A stretch of 49,144 bases of DNA from Thiotrichaceae bacterium (GTDB lineage Bacteria > Pseudomonadota > Gammaproteobacteria > Thiotrichales > Thiotrichaceae), in assembly GCA_026989335.1 (NCBI GenBank), contig JALSJN010000068.1, positions 1-49,144 on the forward strand. The letters are read 5' to 3'. Each line of letters begins with the position of its first letter. Position 1 is the first letter of the stretch. The notes beneath the pieces are model-generated. The model was not told where the DNA came from. It saw nothing but the letters and a program-made list of their open reading frames with translations, and ran no database searches. Made by a program: the position numbers and the translations under genes. Shown piece by piece: positions 37,072 to 45,745 of the stretch.

Positions 37072-37950
37072 TTAGCTCAATAACAAATCAGCGACTTCTT
37101 GATATTTCGCTGCACTTTTATCTAAAATATCTGAAGGCAAATGTGGCCCAGGTGGTTTTTTATCCCACTCTAACGTTTCTAAATAATCACGTATAAACTG
37201 TTTATCAAAAGAAGGCGGACTAACACCTGCTTGATACTGATCTACCGGCCAAAAGCGTGACGAGTCTGGCGATAAGATTTCATCAATTAAGACTAATTTT
37301 CCCTTTTCATCTAAGCCAAATTCAAATTTAGTATCGGCAATAATAATACCTTTACTAAGTGCAAATTTAGAGGCTTCTTGGTATAACTCAAGACTTATTC
37401 GTTTAACTTCATCGGCAAGATAACCACCGATTAAGGCACGCATTTTATTGAAGCTAATATTCTCATCATGCCCGCCGACCTCAGCTTTAGTCGATGGCGT
37501 AAATAACGTTTCTGGCAGTTTATCGGCTAGTTTTAAGCCTTCGGGTAGGTCAATCCCACAGACTTTTCCCGTCTGTTGATAGTCTTTCCAACCTGAGCCA
37601 ATAATATAACCCCGCACAATCGCTTCAACAGGTAGTGGCTTAAGTTTTTTTACAACCACACTGCGACCTTCTAAGGTTATTCGCTCTTCTTTATCGAGTT
37701 TAAGGTCTTTAAGAGTAAGCGTACTAAAATGGTTAGGCACAATATGAGAAAGTCTACCAAACCAAAAGTTGGAAACCTGCGTCAGTACAATGCCTTTATT
37801 CGGTATAGGATCGGGCAATACGACATCAAAGGCCGATAGGCGATCCGTCGTAACAATCAGCATATGCTGATCATCAACATCGTAGATATCACGGACTTTG
37901 CCACGCATAAGCAGTGGCAGGTTTTTTAAGTTAGTTTCAAAAACGGACAT
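37072..37950 (-). CDS. purC: SAICAR synthase (phosphoribosylaminoimidazole-succinocarboxamide synthase)
   Basis: Joins aspartate to CAIR in purine synthesis. Motifs: LLMRGKVRDIYDV at the N-terminus, TDRLSAFDVV, VEAIVRGYIIGSGWKDY and EILSPDSSRFWP. At 292 residues it is the longer type of the enzyme (E. coli PurC is 237), closer in size to the yeast Ade1 class. It is followed by the gspC-like gene after 23 bases. Confidence 0.97.
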   Translation of the reverse strand: MSVFETNLKNLPLLMRGKVRDIYDVDDQHMLIVTTDRLSAFDVVLPDPIPNKGIVLTQVSNFWFGRLSHIVPNHFSTLTLKDLKLDKEERITLEGRSVVVKKLKPLPVEAIVRGYIIGSGWKDYQQTGKVCGIDLPEGLKLADKLPETLFTPSTKAEVGGHDENISFNKMRALIGGYLADEVKRISLELYQEASKFALSKGIIIADTKFEFGLDEKGKLVLIDEILSPDSSRFWPVDQYQAGVSPPSFDKQFIRDYLETLEWDKKPPGPHLPSDILDKSAAKYQEVADLLLS

Positions 37951-38179
37951 TTTATTGCTACACGTTTATAAATGATTTGCTTATTTTATCAGCTTATAGG
38001 AGATAGAGCACTCTTGCTTTTCTTTTAAACTCATCAAGAATAAACAGGGGCTCTAAAAATAGAAAGGGCGATTCATTAATTAAAGCACTCTCGTAAGCTG
38101 GTAAATTCGCTAACGACTTCTTTATTTATTCATTCTAATAATCGAGTTATCCATTTGAAACAACCAAATGGTAAGCTCG

Positions 38180-38818
38180 CTAAAAGTCGGCATGCAGTCC
38201 TACAAAGTAACCATCTGTTTTAATATCAAACGTTTGCCCACCGAGGTCTTGCGTATTTATACTCTGTACACGATAACCCGCCTTAACACCCAAATCAGCT
38301 GCGATAAGATTAAAGTCATAACGCACACCCGCTATCGCATCTGTAACCGTGTTGTCGTTATAGTCCATGTATTTAATATCGGTATAAAGTGTTGAGCTTA
38401 TCATCGGTAAAGAAACTTCCGCATCAACATAAAGGTGAGGAAGCGTACCTTCAAAGCCCACTTGTTTAAACTTTCCATCCATGTATTGTGACGCACCTAA
38501 ACCAAGGTCAATGGATACTAGATCATTATCTAAGATTTCATAATAAGCGGTAGCATCTAGTTTTGTGTATTCGTAGTCATCACTTTTAACCGTTGAGTAC
38601 GAGCCTTTTAAATTTGGCAACATTGGCACTGGGTGCTCAAACGTTGCGCTGGCAAAAACTGATTTACTATCACCTTTCACCGTACCGCCACTTGAAGAGT
38701 ATGTGGGTTGCCATACACCAATTTCAACATCTGAACCGATAATAGTATCAGCGTGTAAAGATCCAGCAGTTAACAATGCACCGATAAGAAGTGTTTTATA
38801 AGCCTGATTTATTTTCAT
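38180..38818 (-). CDS. Outer membrane beta-barrel protein (TIGR04219/YfaZ-like)
   Basis: 212 residues with a signal peptide ending at SLHA-DTI. Alternating hydrophobic strands fit a small barrel, and the last residue is Phe preceded by aromatic/hydrophobic residues, the BAM signal. The strand LDATAYYEILDNDLVSIDLGL and the overall layout resemble the TIGR04219 family of small barrels. Function unknown. It is a single gene with long gaps on both sides. Confidence 0.8.
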   Translation of the reverse strand: MKINQAYKTLLIGALLTAGSLHADTIIGSDVEIGVWQPTYSSSGGTVKGDSKSVFASATFEHPVPMLPNLKGSYSTVKSDDYEYTKLDATAYYEILDNDLVSIDLGLGASQYMDGKFKQVGFEGTLPHLYVDAEVSLPMISSTLYTDIKYMDYNDNTVTDAIAGVRYDFNLIAADLGVKAGYRVQSINTQDLGGQTFDIKTDGYFVGLHADF

Positions 38819-39327
38819 TTTGAGTCCCTAAATTTATAAGATTTATTAGAGACGTAATTTAACACGTTTAAGATGTGCTTTCAAAACTTGTACCAACCCC
38901 TTTGACTCGTCTAAGTTGTCGTATTAACTACTTTATGTTTTTACCAGTTCAAGTCATTTACCATGCGATGAACGTATCGCGCCTAAGATTAAAAAGTGGT
39001 TGAAACACTCTAAAGTGTTCGTGTACAACGTAAATTCCTTTATGAACAGAAGGTTTTGAGGAGACCATTGAAACTATCTTGGTACGCCGCATTACCGAGG
39101 AGTGGAATGCGCTGGATTTTTCTACGAAATAAAGCTAAATAAAAAATAAATATAATTTCATGCGGTTCAGTTTAGATTAAGTATTGCAGGTATATTCTAT
39201 TAACAACTTCAGCAAGTAGTCACTTTTTCAAAGGGGTTTGTGATGTGACTTGAGGGTAAGGAATTTCAGACTAATAAAAATAATAGAGTCACATAAGTGA
39301 CCAACGAAATTTCTACCATGCTGAGTT

Positions 39328-39420
39328 GTTGTTAGTTTTACGGGGGTACTACTAACAGCACGCAGAAATGATTTCATTTCTGCAAAATTATGAAAGCGGA
39401 CATTCTTTGTCCGCTTTTTT
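39328..39420 (+). ncRNA. Candidate 3' part of a small RNA
   Basis: Three consecutive stems on the plus strand: GTTGTTAGT with ACTAACAGC (39328-39359, one G-U); GCAGAAATGA with TCATTTCTGC (39362-39383, two-base loop); and AAAGCGGACA with TGTCCGCTTT followed by a T-run (39393-39420). No protein gene lies upstream on this strand for the terminator to serve. The 5' end is unknown. Confidence 0.35.
39393..39420 (+). terminator. Intrinsic terminator
   Basis: A perfect 10-base-pair stem with TTCTT loop and a six-T tail on the plus strand, in DNA with no plus-strand gene upstream. On the opposite strand an AAA-rich start makes it weaker, but it lies just after the HIT gene. Confidence 0.8.
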
Positions 39421-39443
39421 ATTGCCTAAAAATTGTCTAGCAT

Positions 39444-39857
39444 TTATGCCTCAGGCAACTGGTATTGCGAGCTTTTAGGAATCACCCACCGCACTCCACC
39501 TTTAGGGTTTTCAACATCGCCTGCATAGCGTGGAATGATATGAATATGTAAATGAAAAACACTTTGCCCCGCGGCTAAGCCATTATTAATGCCGATATTG
39601 TAAGCATCGGGGGAGTACTGCTCATTTATGTGTTGTTTGGCGAATAAGATTAACTCACGAAATCCCCGATTTTCCTCCTCGCTACAATCAAAATAAGTTT
39701 CAATATGACGACGAGGAACGACTAGACAATGACCTTTGCTGACAGGAAAAGAATCAGTAATTAATAAAGCATGTTTTGTTTCTTTAATAATTTCATGCGG
39801 CTTGGGGCTACAAAAGAGGCAGGGGTTATTCGGATCAAATTTTTTCTTTTCGCTCAT
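39444..39857 (-). CDS. HIT family hydrolase
   Basis: 137 residues. The histidine triad HLHIHIIPR gives H102, H104 and H106, the nucleotide-binding and catalytic residues. An N-terminal CLFC may bind zinc. The segment VSKGHCLVVPRRHIETYFD is characteristic. HIT proteins hydrolyse nucleotide conjugates such as AMP-lysine or Ap4A; the substrate here is not clear. An 18-base gap to the NTF2-like gene upstream suggests cotranscription. Confidence 0.9.
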   Translation of the reverse strand: MSEKKKFDPNNPCLFCSPKPHEIIKETKHALLITDSFPVSKGHCLVVPRRHIETYFDCSEEENRGFRELILFAKQHINEQYSPDAYNIGINNGLAAGQSVFHLHIHIIPRYAGDVENPKGGVRWVIPKSSQYQLPEA

Positions 39858-39875
39858 GTGTTTAATGCTCTTTTT

Positions 39876-40316
39876 CTACGCGATTAAGCCGACGTGTTTA
39901 CATTCATCGTGTGTCATTACGCGCTCTTGAATGACTCGCCACACACTGTCTTCTTCTTTTTCTAATAATATCTCAACGCCATGGCTTCTTTGCATTCCAT
40001 CGGTAGCAAATACTGACTCCATAGTTTTAAACATAACCTGTTTATCGTTATGCGCTGACATCTTTAAGCCATTGTAAGTCACTTTATCAAGCACATTATC
40101 TTTAAATTCCTGCTCTGACTGCCTTGCCCAATCATCATAGCTAATACCATCGTCATAACCCGGTACACCAGTGACTCTAACTTTTTTAGAAATCAAATTA
40201 AAATGCGCCGTAAAATCTTTATCTGTCGCGGTTTTGGCAGAAGCATCTAGCCATTCTTGCGCAATAACTTCTGGCGACTTTAAATCGTGAAATTTTATTT
40301 CTTGCTCTTGTGACAT
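39876..40316 (-). CDS. NTF2-like/SnoaL-fold protein of unknown function
   Basis: 146 residues from ATG 40316; a TTG at 40328 would add four residues. The product is polar, without membrane segments, with an EVIAQEWLDASAK first helix and later strands such as VMFKTMESVF and VEILLEKE, VWRVIQERV, compatible with a cone-shaped NTF2 fold. No catalytic residues can be named. It is next to, and probably cotranscribed with, the HIT gene. Confidence 0.7.
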   Translation of the reverse strand: MSQEQEIKFHDLKSPEVIAQEWLDASAKTATDKDFTAHFNLISKKVRVTGVPGYDDGISYDDWARQSEQEFKDNVLDKVTYNGLKMSAHNDKQVMFKTMESVFATDGMQRSHGVEILLEKEEDSVWRVIQERVMTHDECKHVGLIA

Positions 40317-40408
40317 TGAGTAATCCAATCTTTTGCGTGTCAGAATACTAACCTGCTTTCAAATTTAAGCAAGTGAAGATATTTTTCTGCTTATGCTACA
40401 ATTTGGTT

Positions 40409-41035
40409 ATGGCACGATCACTCACATTCACACTAGGTAAAGCTTGCTTTGCCTGTACGATTCACAAAGTTGATCGTAGCAAATTGTATGGCTCACGCAA
40501 AATTGAAACGCTCGATATGGACGGCAAACAATGTCATCTAGCCACCTTACTAGATGACGGCAAAACCCTTGTTCCCTTCGGTGGAACAGCCTCAGGTTAT
40601 ATTAACCCCGATGGTAAATGGGTCTGCCGCAAAGATATTACCCCTGTCGACTTTGATGGCAATAAACTCAAAAAAGTCCCTTCTAGTTTTGATACTGGAA
40701 TGCCGCTTGATGAGCGCGTAACGGCCGAAGAATTTCTCGATCACAGCATTCGCCTTACTTACGCCTTAGAAAGTGCAGAAGGGATGAATGCTGAATTTTT
40801 AAAAGAAATTAACGACGGCACAATCTTTAAAACATCATTCAGTTACCGTGGTGGCGTTGACCCTGACCCTGCTTTTGTAATGCAAGGTGAAGATGGAACC
40901 ATTTGGTTAATGATCGGCGCTGAAAACCGTGTTTCATACTCTAAACTAGAACAAGCCGCAGTCATTGAAGCGACTGCAGAGAAGGATGAAGGCGCTGAAA
41001 CCAGCAGTGATGAACTCGACTTTGGCATGTTATAA
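40409..41035 (+). CDS. Conserved protein of unknown function
   Basis: 208 residues from ATG 40409 (the frame extends to 40373 but that adds an unlikely MKIFFCLCYNLV). It begins MARSLTFTLGKACFACTIHKV, and has a strand-rich middle (FGGTASGYINPDGKWVCRKD), then RVTAEEFLDHSIRLTYALES and an acidic Ser/Glu tail. The YINPDGKWV and AEEFLD pattern faintly recalls the N-terminal beta-barrel of bacterial Ku, but this is a weak impression. No Ku partner gene is present. It precedes a small membrane protein gene by 18 bases. Confidence 0.65.
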   Translation: MARSLTFTLGKACFACTIHKVDRSKLYGSRKIETLDMDGKQCHLATLLDDGKTLVPFGGTASGYINPDGKWVCRKDITPVDFDGNKLKKVPSSFDTGMPLDERVTAEEFLDHSIRLTYALESAEGMNAEFLKEINDGTIFKTSFSYRGGVDPDPAFVMQGEDGTIWLMIGAENRVSYSKLEQAAVIEATAEKDEGAETSSDELDFGML

Positions 41036-41053
41036 GCTCTCTACTCAAAATAC

Positions 41054-41314
41054 ATGACTATGAATAACTTCCTCATCTATTCTATTATCGGTTCAATCGT
41101 TTTAACCATTATCATGAATGTGCTTCCGCTATTATTTCCTAATGCAACCGCAAAAATGCGACGCAAAATTGAAGAGAATGCACGACGCTCAATTGAACAG
41201 CATGAGGATGATAAGCAACCCAGTGTTAAAACTTTCTTTCCTTGGAAAGCAATGTTGGTCGGCTCAATTGTATTGACTGTGCTGGTTAATATTATTGCTT
41301 ATTTTTCGCGTTGA
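41054..41314 (+). CDS. Small membrane protein of unknown function
   Basis: 86 residues: an N-terminal membrane helix (about 6-28, FLIYSIIGSIVLTIIMNVLP), a charged middle (AKMRRKIEENARRSIEQHED) that could be a coiled coil, and a second helix (about 66-84). Likely a hairpin with a cytoplasmic middle or both ends on the same side. The start could also be the ATG six bases on. It follows the unknown gene at 40409 by 18 bases, so the two are probably cotranscribed. Confidence 0.65.
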   Translation: MTMNNFLIYSIIGSIVLTIIMNVLPLLFPNATAKMRRKIEENARRSIEQHEDDKQPSVKTFFPWKAMLVGSIVLTVLVNIIAYFSR

Positions 41315-41536
41315 TTCTGCCTGACTTTTCCGCATAACTGATTTTTAAGGGACGTAAGCGACCCCATGAGTTGGATTAAATAACCAGCAATAAATTTTAG
41401 TAGAGGTAGCAACTTAAAAATACGAATTCCAAATTGCTTAGTTACTACTTGTAGCTTTCTGCATTAACTAATGCGACCCTAGCTATAAATTACTTGCTTT
41501 TCCTTCATGTGCTTCATGGTGAAAAGCTCTTTAAGT

Positions 41537-42433
41537 CTAACCCTTCTTACGCGCCCGAGGGTGTGCTTTATCATAAACCTTCGCTAAATGCTGAAAATCC
41601 AAGTGGGTATAAATCTGAGTGGTGCTAATATCCGCATGCCCTAATAGCTCTTGTACTGCGCGTAGGTCACCGGATGATTCTAAGATATGGCTGGCAAAAG
41701 AATGGCGTAATTTGTGTGGGTGAATATGTTGCTCTAGCCCTTGCTTTTTTCGCCAGTGGTTTAGTCTTTGCTGAACTGAGCGAGCACTAATACGAGTGCC
41801 ACGTTGACTTACAAACAGTGCGGTTTCATCTTCTTTGGCTAGAATTGCGCGGTTCTTTTTCCATTTCAGTAAGGCTTCTTGAGCTTTTCTTCCAATCGGT
41901 AAAACACGGGTTTTATTACCCTTACCAATAGCTCTTAAAGTGCCTTCATCTAGATCAATATCCATCACATCTAAATGGGTCAGCTCAGATAAGCGTAATC
42001 CAGATGAGTAAAACAACTCCATAATGGCGCGATCACGTATTGCTAAAATGCTGTCTCCCGGAATTTCTAATAATTGGGTAAGTACTTCAGCATCCAGTGT
42101 ATCAGGCAGGGTGCGACTTGATTTAGGTGCGCGAATATCTACCGCAGGGTTATTTTTTAATTGTTGTTTGCGGATTAAGAATTGGTAAAAGCTACGTAGC
42201 GATGAAAGTTTGCGTTGTAAGGTTGTTCCACCAATGCCTTGTCTATGAAGTGCGGCTACCCATTGCCTAATATCAAGGCTATCGGCTTTGACAATAATGT
42301 TTGCCTTGTCATCCTTTTTGTTGAGCCACGTTTGAAATTGCAACAGGTCGCGTTGATAACCCTTTAAGGTATGAACCGAGTAACGCTTCTCATGTTGTAG
42401 ATAATCTGAAAATTGTTGTAGCCCCGTTGGCAT
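41537..42433 (-). CDS. xerC: Tyrosine recombinase XerC
   Basis: Resolves chromosome dimers at dif together with XerD. The N-terminal SAM-like core-binding domain runs to about residue 95. The catalytic residues are R147 (SSGLRLSEL), H240 and R243 (HKLRHSFA), H266 (LLGHADIS) and the nucleophile Y275 (QIYTHLD). Length 298 is normal. The context dapF-DUF484-xerC is the standard housekeeping order, which points to XerC and not XerD or a mobile-element integrase. Confidence 0.95.
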   Translation of the reverse strand: MPTGLQQFSDYLQHEKRYSVHTLKGYQRDLLQFQTWLNKKDDKANIIVKADSLDIRQWVAALHRQGIGGTTLQRKLSSLRSFYQFLIRKQQLKNNPAVDIRAPKSSRTLPDTLDAEVLTQLLEIPGDSILAIRDRAIMELFYSSGLRLSELTHLDVMDIDLDEGTLRAIGKGNKTRVLPIGRKAQEALLKWKKNRAILAKEDETALFVSQRGTRISARSVQQRLNHWRKKQGLEQHIHPHKLRHSFASHILESSGDLRAVQELLGHADISTTQIYTHLDFQHLAKVYDKAHPRARKKG

Positions 42434-42452
42434 TGCATTATCTACAGGTATG

Positions 42453-43175
42453 TTACAAATAACGCGATAAGCTAGTAGAAATCAATTCGCCCAAGTGGCT
42501 AAGAAATACCACACCCATACCCGGGTGAAAACGAGATTCATCTTTTGAGCCTAATGCTAGCAAGCCCATGTTTTCTACACCCATCAGCGGCACGAGCGCG
42601 ACAGATTCAATCAGGCCAGCATTTTCAGTAAATAAAAATTCATGCTGTTGTGTTTGCAAACGACCACATACGGGGCGTTTAGAGTCAAATATTTTGTCAA
42701 ATTGTTGTAACTGAGGGCTATTTTCAGAGACGAAATGCATCGTATCATCGTTACCAATTATTTTTAAGGTTACGAAATCGGCATTAAAGTCTTCACGTAA
42801 AATTTCCTGACAACAAGCAATGACATCATCAATCCCTTCGGCGCGCATTAGCTCCAACGTGAAGCGTTGTAAGCGTGTCACGATTTGTTCATTACCACGT
42901 GCAGTACGAATTAGACCATTAAGTTGCTCTTCTAAATCTCTATTCTTTTCTTTTAAAACCGAAACTTGACGCTCGATTAGTGACGCTGTGCCTGCACCAT
43001 GAGGAACTTGCAACTTAAGTAATAAAGCGGCATGTCGCTGAAAAAAGTCTGGGTGAGCGCTTAAATACTCGGCTAATATACTCTCGTCCATACTAGCATC
43101 GGCAAGTATCGTGCTGTTTTCTGCAATGCCCGCAGATTCTTTTATATCGTTATTTTCGTTTGCTGATGTGCTCAT
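42453..43175 (-). CDS. DUF484 family protein
   Basis: 240 residues. After a disordered N-terminus the family's ILAEYLSAHPDFFQRHAALL appears, then a coiled-coil stretch (about 75-115) and a GAF-like domain ending MGLLALGSKDESRFHPGMG and FLSHLGELISTSL. It sits between dapF and xerC as usual for this family, whose function is not established. The start lies 65 bases from the dapF stop. Confidence 0.9.
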   Translation of the reverse strand: MSTSANENNDIKESAGIAENSTILADASMDESILAEYLSAHPDFFQRHAALLLKLQVPHGAGTASLIERQVSVLKEKNRDLEEQLNGLIRTARGNEQIVTRLQRFTLELMRAEGIDDVIACCQEILREDFNADFVTLKIIGNDDTMHFVSENSPQLQQFDKIFDSKRPVCGRLQTQQHEFLFTENAGLIESVALVPLMGVENMGLLALGSKDESRFHPGMGVVFLSHLGELISTSLSRYL

Positions 43176-43239
43176 GCGTCCCCTTTATTCTATGCTTGAG
43201 TGTCTTTTTTGGCTGTGCCTGTGGTGCTTATTTAATTCA

Positions 43240-44094
43240 TTATAAAGTAATAGTGCCTTTGAATACAGTCGCGGTTGGGCCTGTCATCATTACGGGGTGG
43301 TCAAGCTCTTGTGCAGAGCCTAGCCAGCTAATGTTAAGCTCACCGCCTAATAAACTCACAGTTACATCTTCATCCAACACACCCAATAAACGCCCCGCAA
43401 CAACCGCCGCACAAGCACCTGTACCACAGGCCTGTGTTTCACCCACACCTCGTTCGTATACGCGAAGGCTAATATTGTCTTTATTATGAACTTGCATAAA
43501 TCCAACATTGACTGATTGCGGGAAGCTTGAATGTGCTTGTAATGCCTCGCCAATGGCTTCTACTGGCGCTATATTAATATCATCGACGAGTATAACGGCA
43601 TGTGGGTTTCCCATTGATACAGCGCTAAACTCCACTACGTTTTTGACCGCATTACTATCTATAGTTAATTTATAAGTAACGGACTGCTTATCAGTTTTAA
43701 AAGGGATATTTTTAGGATGAAGAATCGGCTTATCCATATCAACTGTGACACTGCCGTTGCTCTCTATCTTCAAAAGAATTATCCCTGTCTTCGTAATAAC
43801 AGAAATTTCTGTTTTGTTTGTTAGCCCCTCATCGCGCACAAAACGTGCAAAACAGCGTGCGCCATTACCGCATTGCTCAACTTCTCCCCCGTCTGCATTA
43901 TAAATGCGATAACGAAAATCAACCTCTGGCTCATCGCTATTTTCTATAAGTAAAAGCTGATCAAAACCAATACCCGTATGACGATTACTCAAAAAACGAA
44001 TCTGTTCGCTAGCGAGAGAAATATTCTGAGATATGGCATTAATCACCATAAAATCATTACCTAAACCGTGCATTTTTGTAAATTCTATTTGCAT
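43240..44094 (-). CDS. dapF: Diaminopimelate epimerase
   Basis: Converts LL- to meso-diaminopimelate for lysine and peptidoglycan. The two catalytic cysteines are C75 in EQCGNGARC and C223 in ETQACGTGACA. The N-terminal KMHGLGNDFMVI is the family signature. Length 284 compares with 274 in E. coli. It is divergent from the tusA-like gene and heads the dapF-DUF484-xerC operon; no lppL-like gene precedes it. Confidence 0.97.
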   Translation of the reverse strand: MQIEFTKMHGLGNDFMVINAISQNISLASEQIRFLSNRHTGIGFDQLLLIENSDEPEVDFRYRIYNADGGEVEQCGNGARCFARFVRDEGLTNKTEISVITKTGIILLKIESNGSVTVDMDKPILHPKNIPFKTDKQSVTYKLTIDSNAVKNVVEFSAVSMGNPHAVILVDDINIAPVEAIGEALQAHSSFPQSVNVGFMQVHNKDNISLRVYERGVGETQACGTGACAAVVAGRLLGVLDEDVTVSLLGGELNISWLGSAQELDHPVMMTGPTATVFKGTITL

Positions 44095-44253
44095 AATTTT
44101 TGACCAGTTTCGCTTGAAATCTACCGTTTTAGCCCAAATGTAAGGAGGAGATGTTAATCATAACATTGAAAAGTTGATGCGTAAGATGGTTTTTAATGAT
44201 AGAGTACCAACCGCATATCAGATTTTACTAATATACACAGGAGAAGAAATCAA

Positions 44254-44487
44254 ATGAGCGATTTCAAAGAGGAGTTAGATGCACGCGGTTTAAACTGTCC
44301 ACTACCAATTTTACGCGCTAAAAAAGGCATTAACGGCCTAGAAGCTGGTGAAGTACTAAAAATTATTGCAACTGACCCTGGTTCAGTTAAAGACTTCGAA
44401 GCATTTTGTAAGCAAACTGGAAACGAGTTAGTTTCTACTGCTGAAGATGGCGGCGAGTACACTTTCTTTATTAAGAAAGGCGCTTAA
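44254..44487 (+). CDS. TusA-like sulfurtransferase
   Basis: 77 residues with the TusA motif LDARGLNCPLPILRAKK, where C15 is the sulfur-carrying cysteine in CPLP. Members handle persulfide sulfur for thiolation of tRNA, molybdenum cofactor or sulfur oxidation. GGAGAAG gives a strong ribosome site. It is a single gene ending at a UUCG terminator. I cannot tell from sequence alone whether it is true TusA or a sulfur-oxidation paralogue. Confidence 0.92.
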   Translation: MSDFKEELDARGLNCPLPILRAKKGINGLEAGEVLKIIATDPGSVKDFEAFCKQTGNELVSTAEDGGEYTFFIKKGA

Positions 44488-44514
44488 TTAGCACCATTCA
44501 TAATTAAGTTAGAT

Positions 44515-44539
44515 AAAAAGCACCTTCGGGTGCTTTTTT
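44515..44539 (+). terminator. Intrinsic terminator with UUCG loop
   Basis: AAAAAGCACC pairs with GGTGCTTTTT around a TTCG tetraloop, with a T-run on the plus strand. It closes the tusA-like gene and is only about 28 bases from the bioF start. Confidence 0.92.
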
Positions 44540-44566
44540 ATTGCCTATGATTTATGCTTGCTATGC

Positions 44567-45745
44567 ATGCAAAACGACCCTAAAAAACTACAAGCCTTTC
44601 TCAAACAAAGGCAAGCCCAGCACCTTTATCGCACCCCTCTTATCTGTGAGGGCGCGCAACAACCTGCCATGAAAATCAATGGCAAAAATATGCTAACCTT
44701 TTGCAGTAATGATTACCTAGGTTTGGCGAATCACCCCAAAGTAATAAAAGCTTTTAAGCAAGCCGCTGATAAATATGGCGTAGGTAGTGGCGCAGCGCAT
44801 TTAATTAATGGTCACTCGATTGAACACCAAAAGCTTGAAGAAGAATTAGCAGACTTTACTGGTCGTGAACGGGTACTGCTTTTTTCTACCGGTTATATGG
44901 CTAACATGGGAGTGGTTAATGCCATTATGGAGCGGGGTGATGCAATCTTTGCAGATCGCTTAAACCATGCCTCTTTGATAGATGCAAGTTTGCTAAGCAA
45001 AGCAAAATTACAACGCTATGCGCATAATAACATGAATGCCTTAATCAAGCGTTTCACAACAACAAGCAGTGAGAATACACTCATTCTCAGTGATGGCGTG
45101 TTTAGCATGGATGGTGACTGCGCACCCGTCAATGAACTAGCAACACTTGCTGAGAAAAACAAAGCTTGGCTAATGATAGATGACGCGCACGGCTTTGGCA
45201 TTTTAGGAAAGAACGGCGCTGGTTTACTTGAGCAACAGAACTTATCGCAACAACAGGTACCTATATTAATGGCAACGCTAGGCAAAGCCTTTGGCACGGC
45301 AGGTGCTTTTATTGCGGGTAGCGATGACTTGATCGAGTATTTAATCCAAACAGCTAGAACGTATATTTACACCACCGCCATGCCGCCTGCCATAGCCGCA
45401 GCTACCCGGGCTAGTTTAAAGCTGGTACAGCAAGAGCAGTGGCGACGTGAGAAACTAGACTCACTTATTTTGCAATTCAAACAAGGGGCGAAACAATTAG
45501 GCTTAGAACTTATGCCATCAGACACTCCCATCCAACCAATACTCGTGGGCGAATCAAAAAAGGCGATTTCAATCAGCGGCAAGCTACAACAACAAGGGTT
45601 GCTCGTTACGGCAATTCGCCCACCCACTGTAGAGAAAGGAACCTCACGTTTGCGCGTAACTTTTTCAACAAGTCACAATGAAAGCGATATTAAGCTACTA
45701 TTAGATAAACTATCATCAGCATTTAAAAGCATAAAAAATCAATGA
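44567..45745 (+). CDS. bioF: 8-amino-7-oxononanoate synthase
   Basis: Pyridoxal phosphate enzyme that makes KAPA from alanine and pimeloyl-ACP in biotin synthesis. The PLP lysine is K240 in TLGKAFG, and DDAHGFG (about 205-211) and CSNDYLGLA are typical. The ATG at 44567 gives 392 residues; a TTG at 44558 would add three. No ribosome site is visible, and a terminator ends just upstream. No bioB, C, D or H is nearby; the downstream gene starts inside the stop codon (ATGA). Confidence 0.93.
   Translation: MQNDPKKLQAFLKQRQAQHLYRTPLICEGAQQPAMKINGKNMLTFCSNDYLGLANHPKVIKAFKQAADKYGVGSGAAHLINGHSIEHQKLEEELADFTGRERVLLFSTGYMANMGVVNAIMERGDAIFADRLNHASLIDASLLSKAKLQRYAHNNMNALIKRFTTTSSENTLILSDGVFSMDGDCAPVNELATLAEKNKAWLMIDDAHGFGILGKNGAGLLEQQNLSQQQVPILMATLGKAFGTAGAFIAGSDDLIEYLIQTARTYIYTTAMPPAIAAATRASLKLVQQEQWRREKLDSLILQFKQGAKQLGLELMPSDTPIQPILVGESKKAISISGKLQQQGLLVTAIRPPTVEKGTSRLRVTFSTSHNESDIKLLLDKLSSAFKSIKNQ

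Larger units (their letters stand above)
38819..39443. other. 625-base region without a recognised protein gene
   Basis: No convincing coding sequence. Short open stretches around 39040-39140 include an ATT-started frame giving a 21-residue peptide near a GAGGAG, too short and poorly spaced to call. The last 100 bases contain three hairpins in a row, the last an intrinsic terminator on the plus strand. Confidence 0.5.

Noticed and set aside
38151-38171. CCATTTG/CAAATGG hairpin downstream of the barrel gene
   Set aside because: Seven base pairs with no T-run; too weak to call a terminator.
39040-39140. Short peptide frames near GAGGAG at 39055-39060
   Set aside because: Start codons would be ATT or TTG with poor spacing, the peptides are only about 20 residues, and no homologue comes to mind; possible gene remnant.
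41315-41536. 222-base gap before xerC
   Set aside because: No hairpin with a T-run, no start with a ribosome site and no repeat was seen.
41537-42433. Tyrosine recombinase as sign of an integrated element
   Set aside because: The dapF-DUF484-xerC order is the housekeeping arrangement, and no att repeats or phage genes are near.
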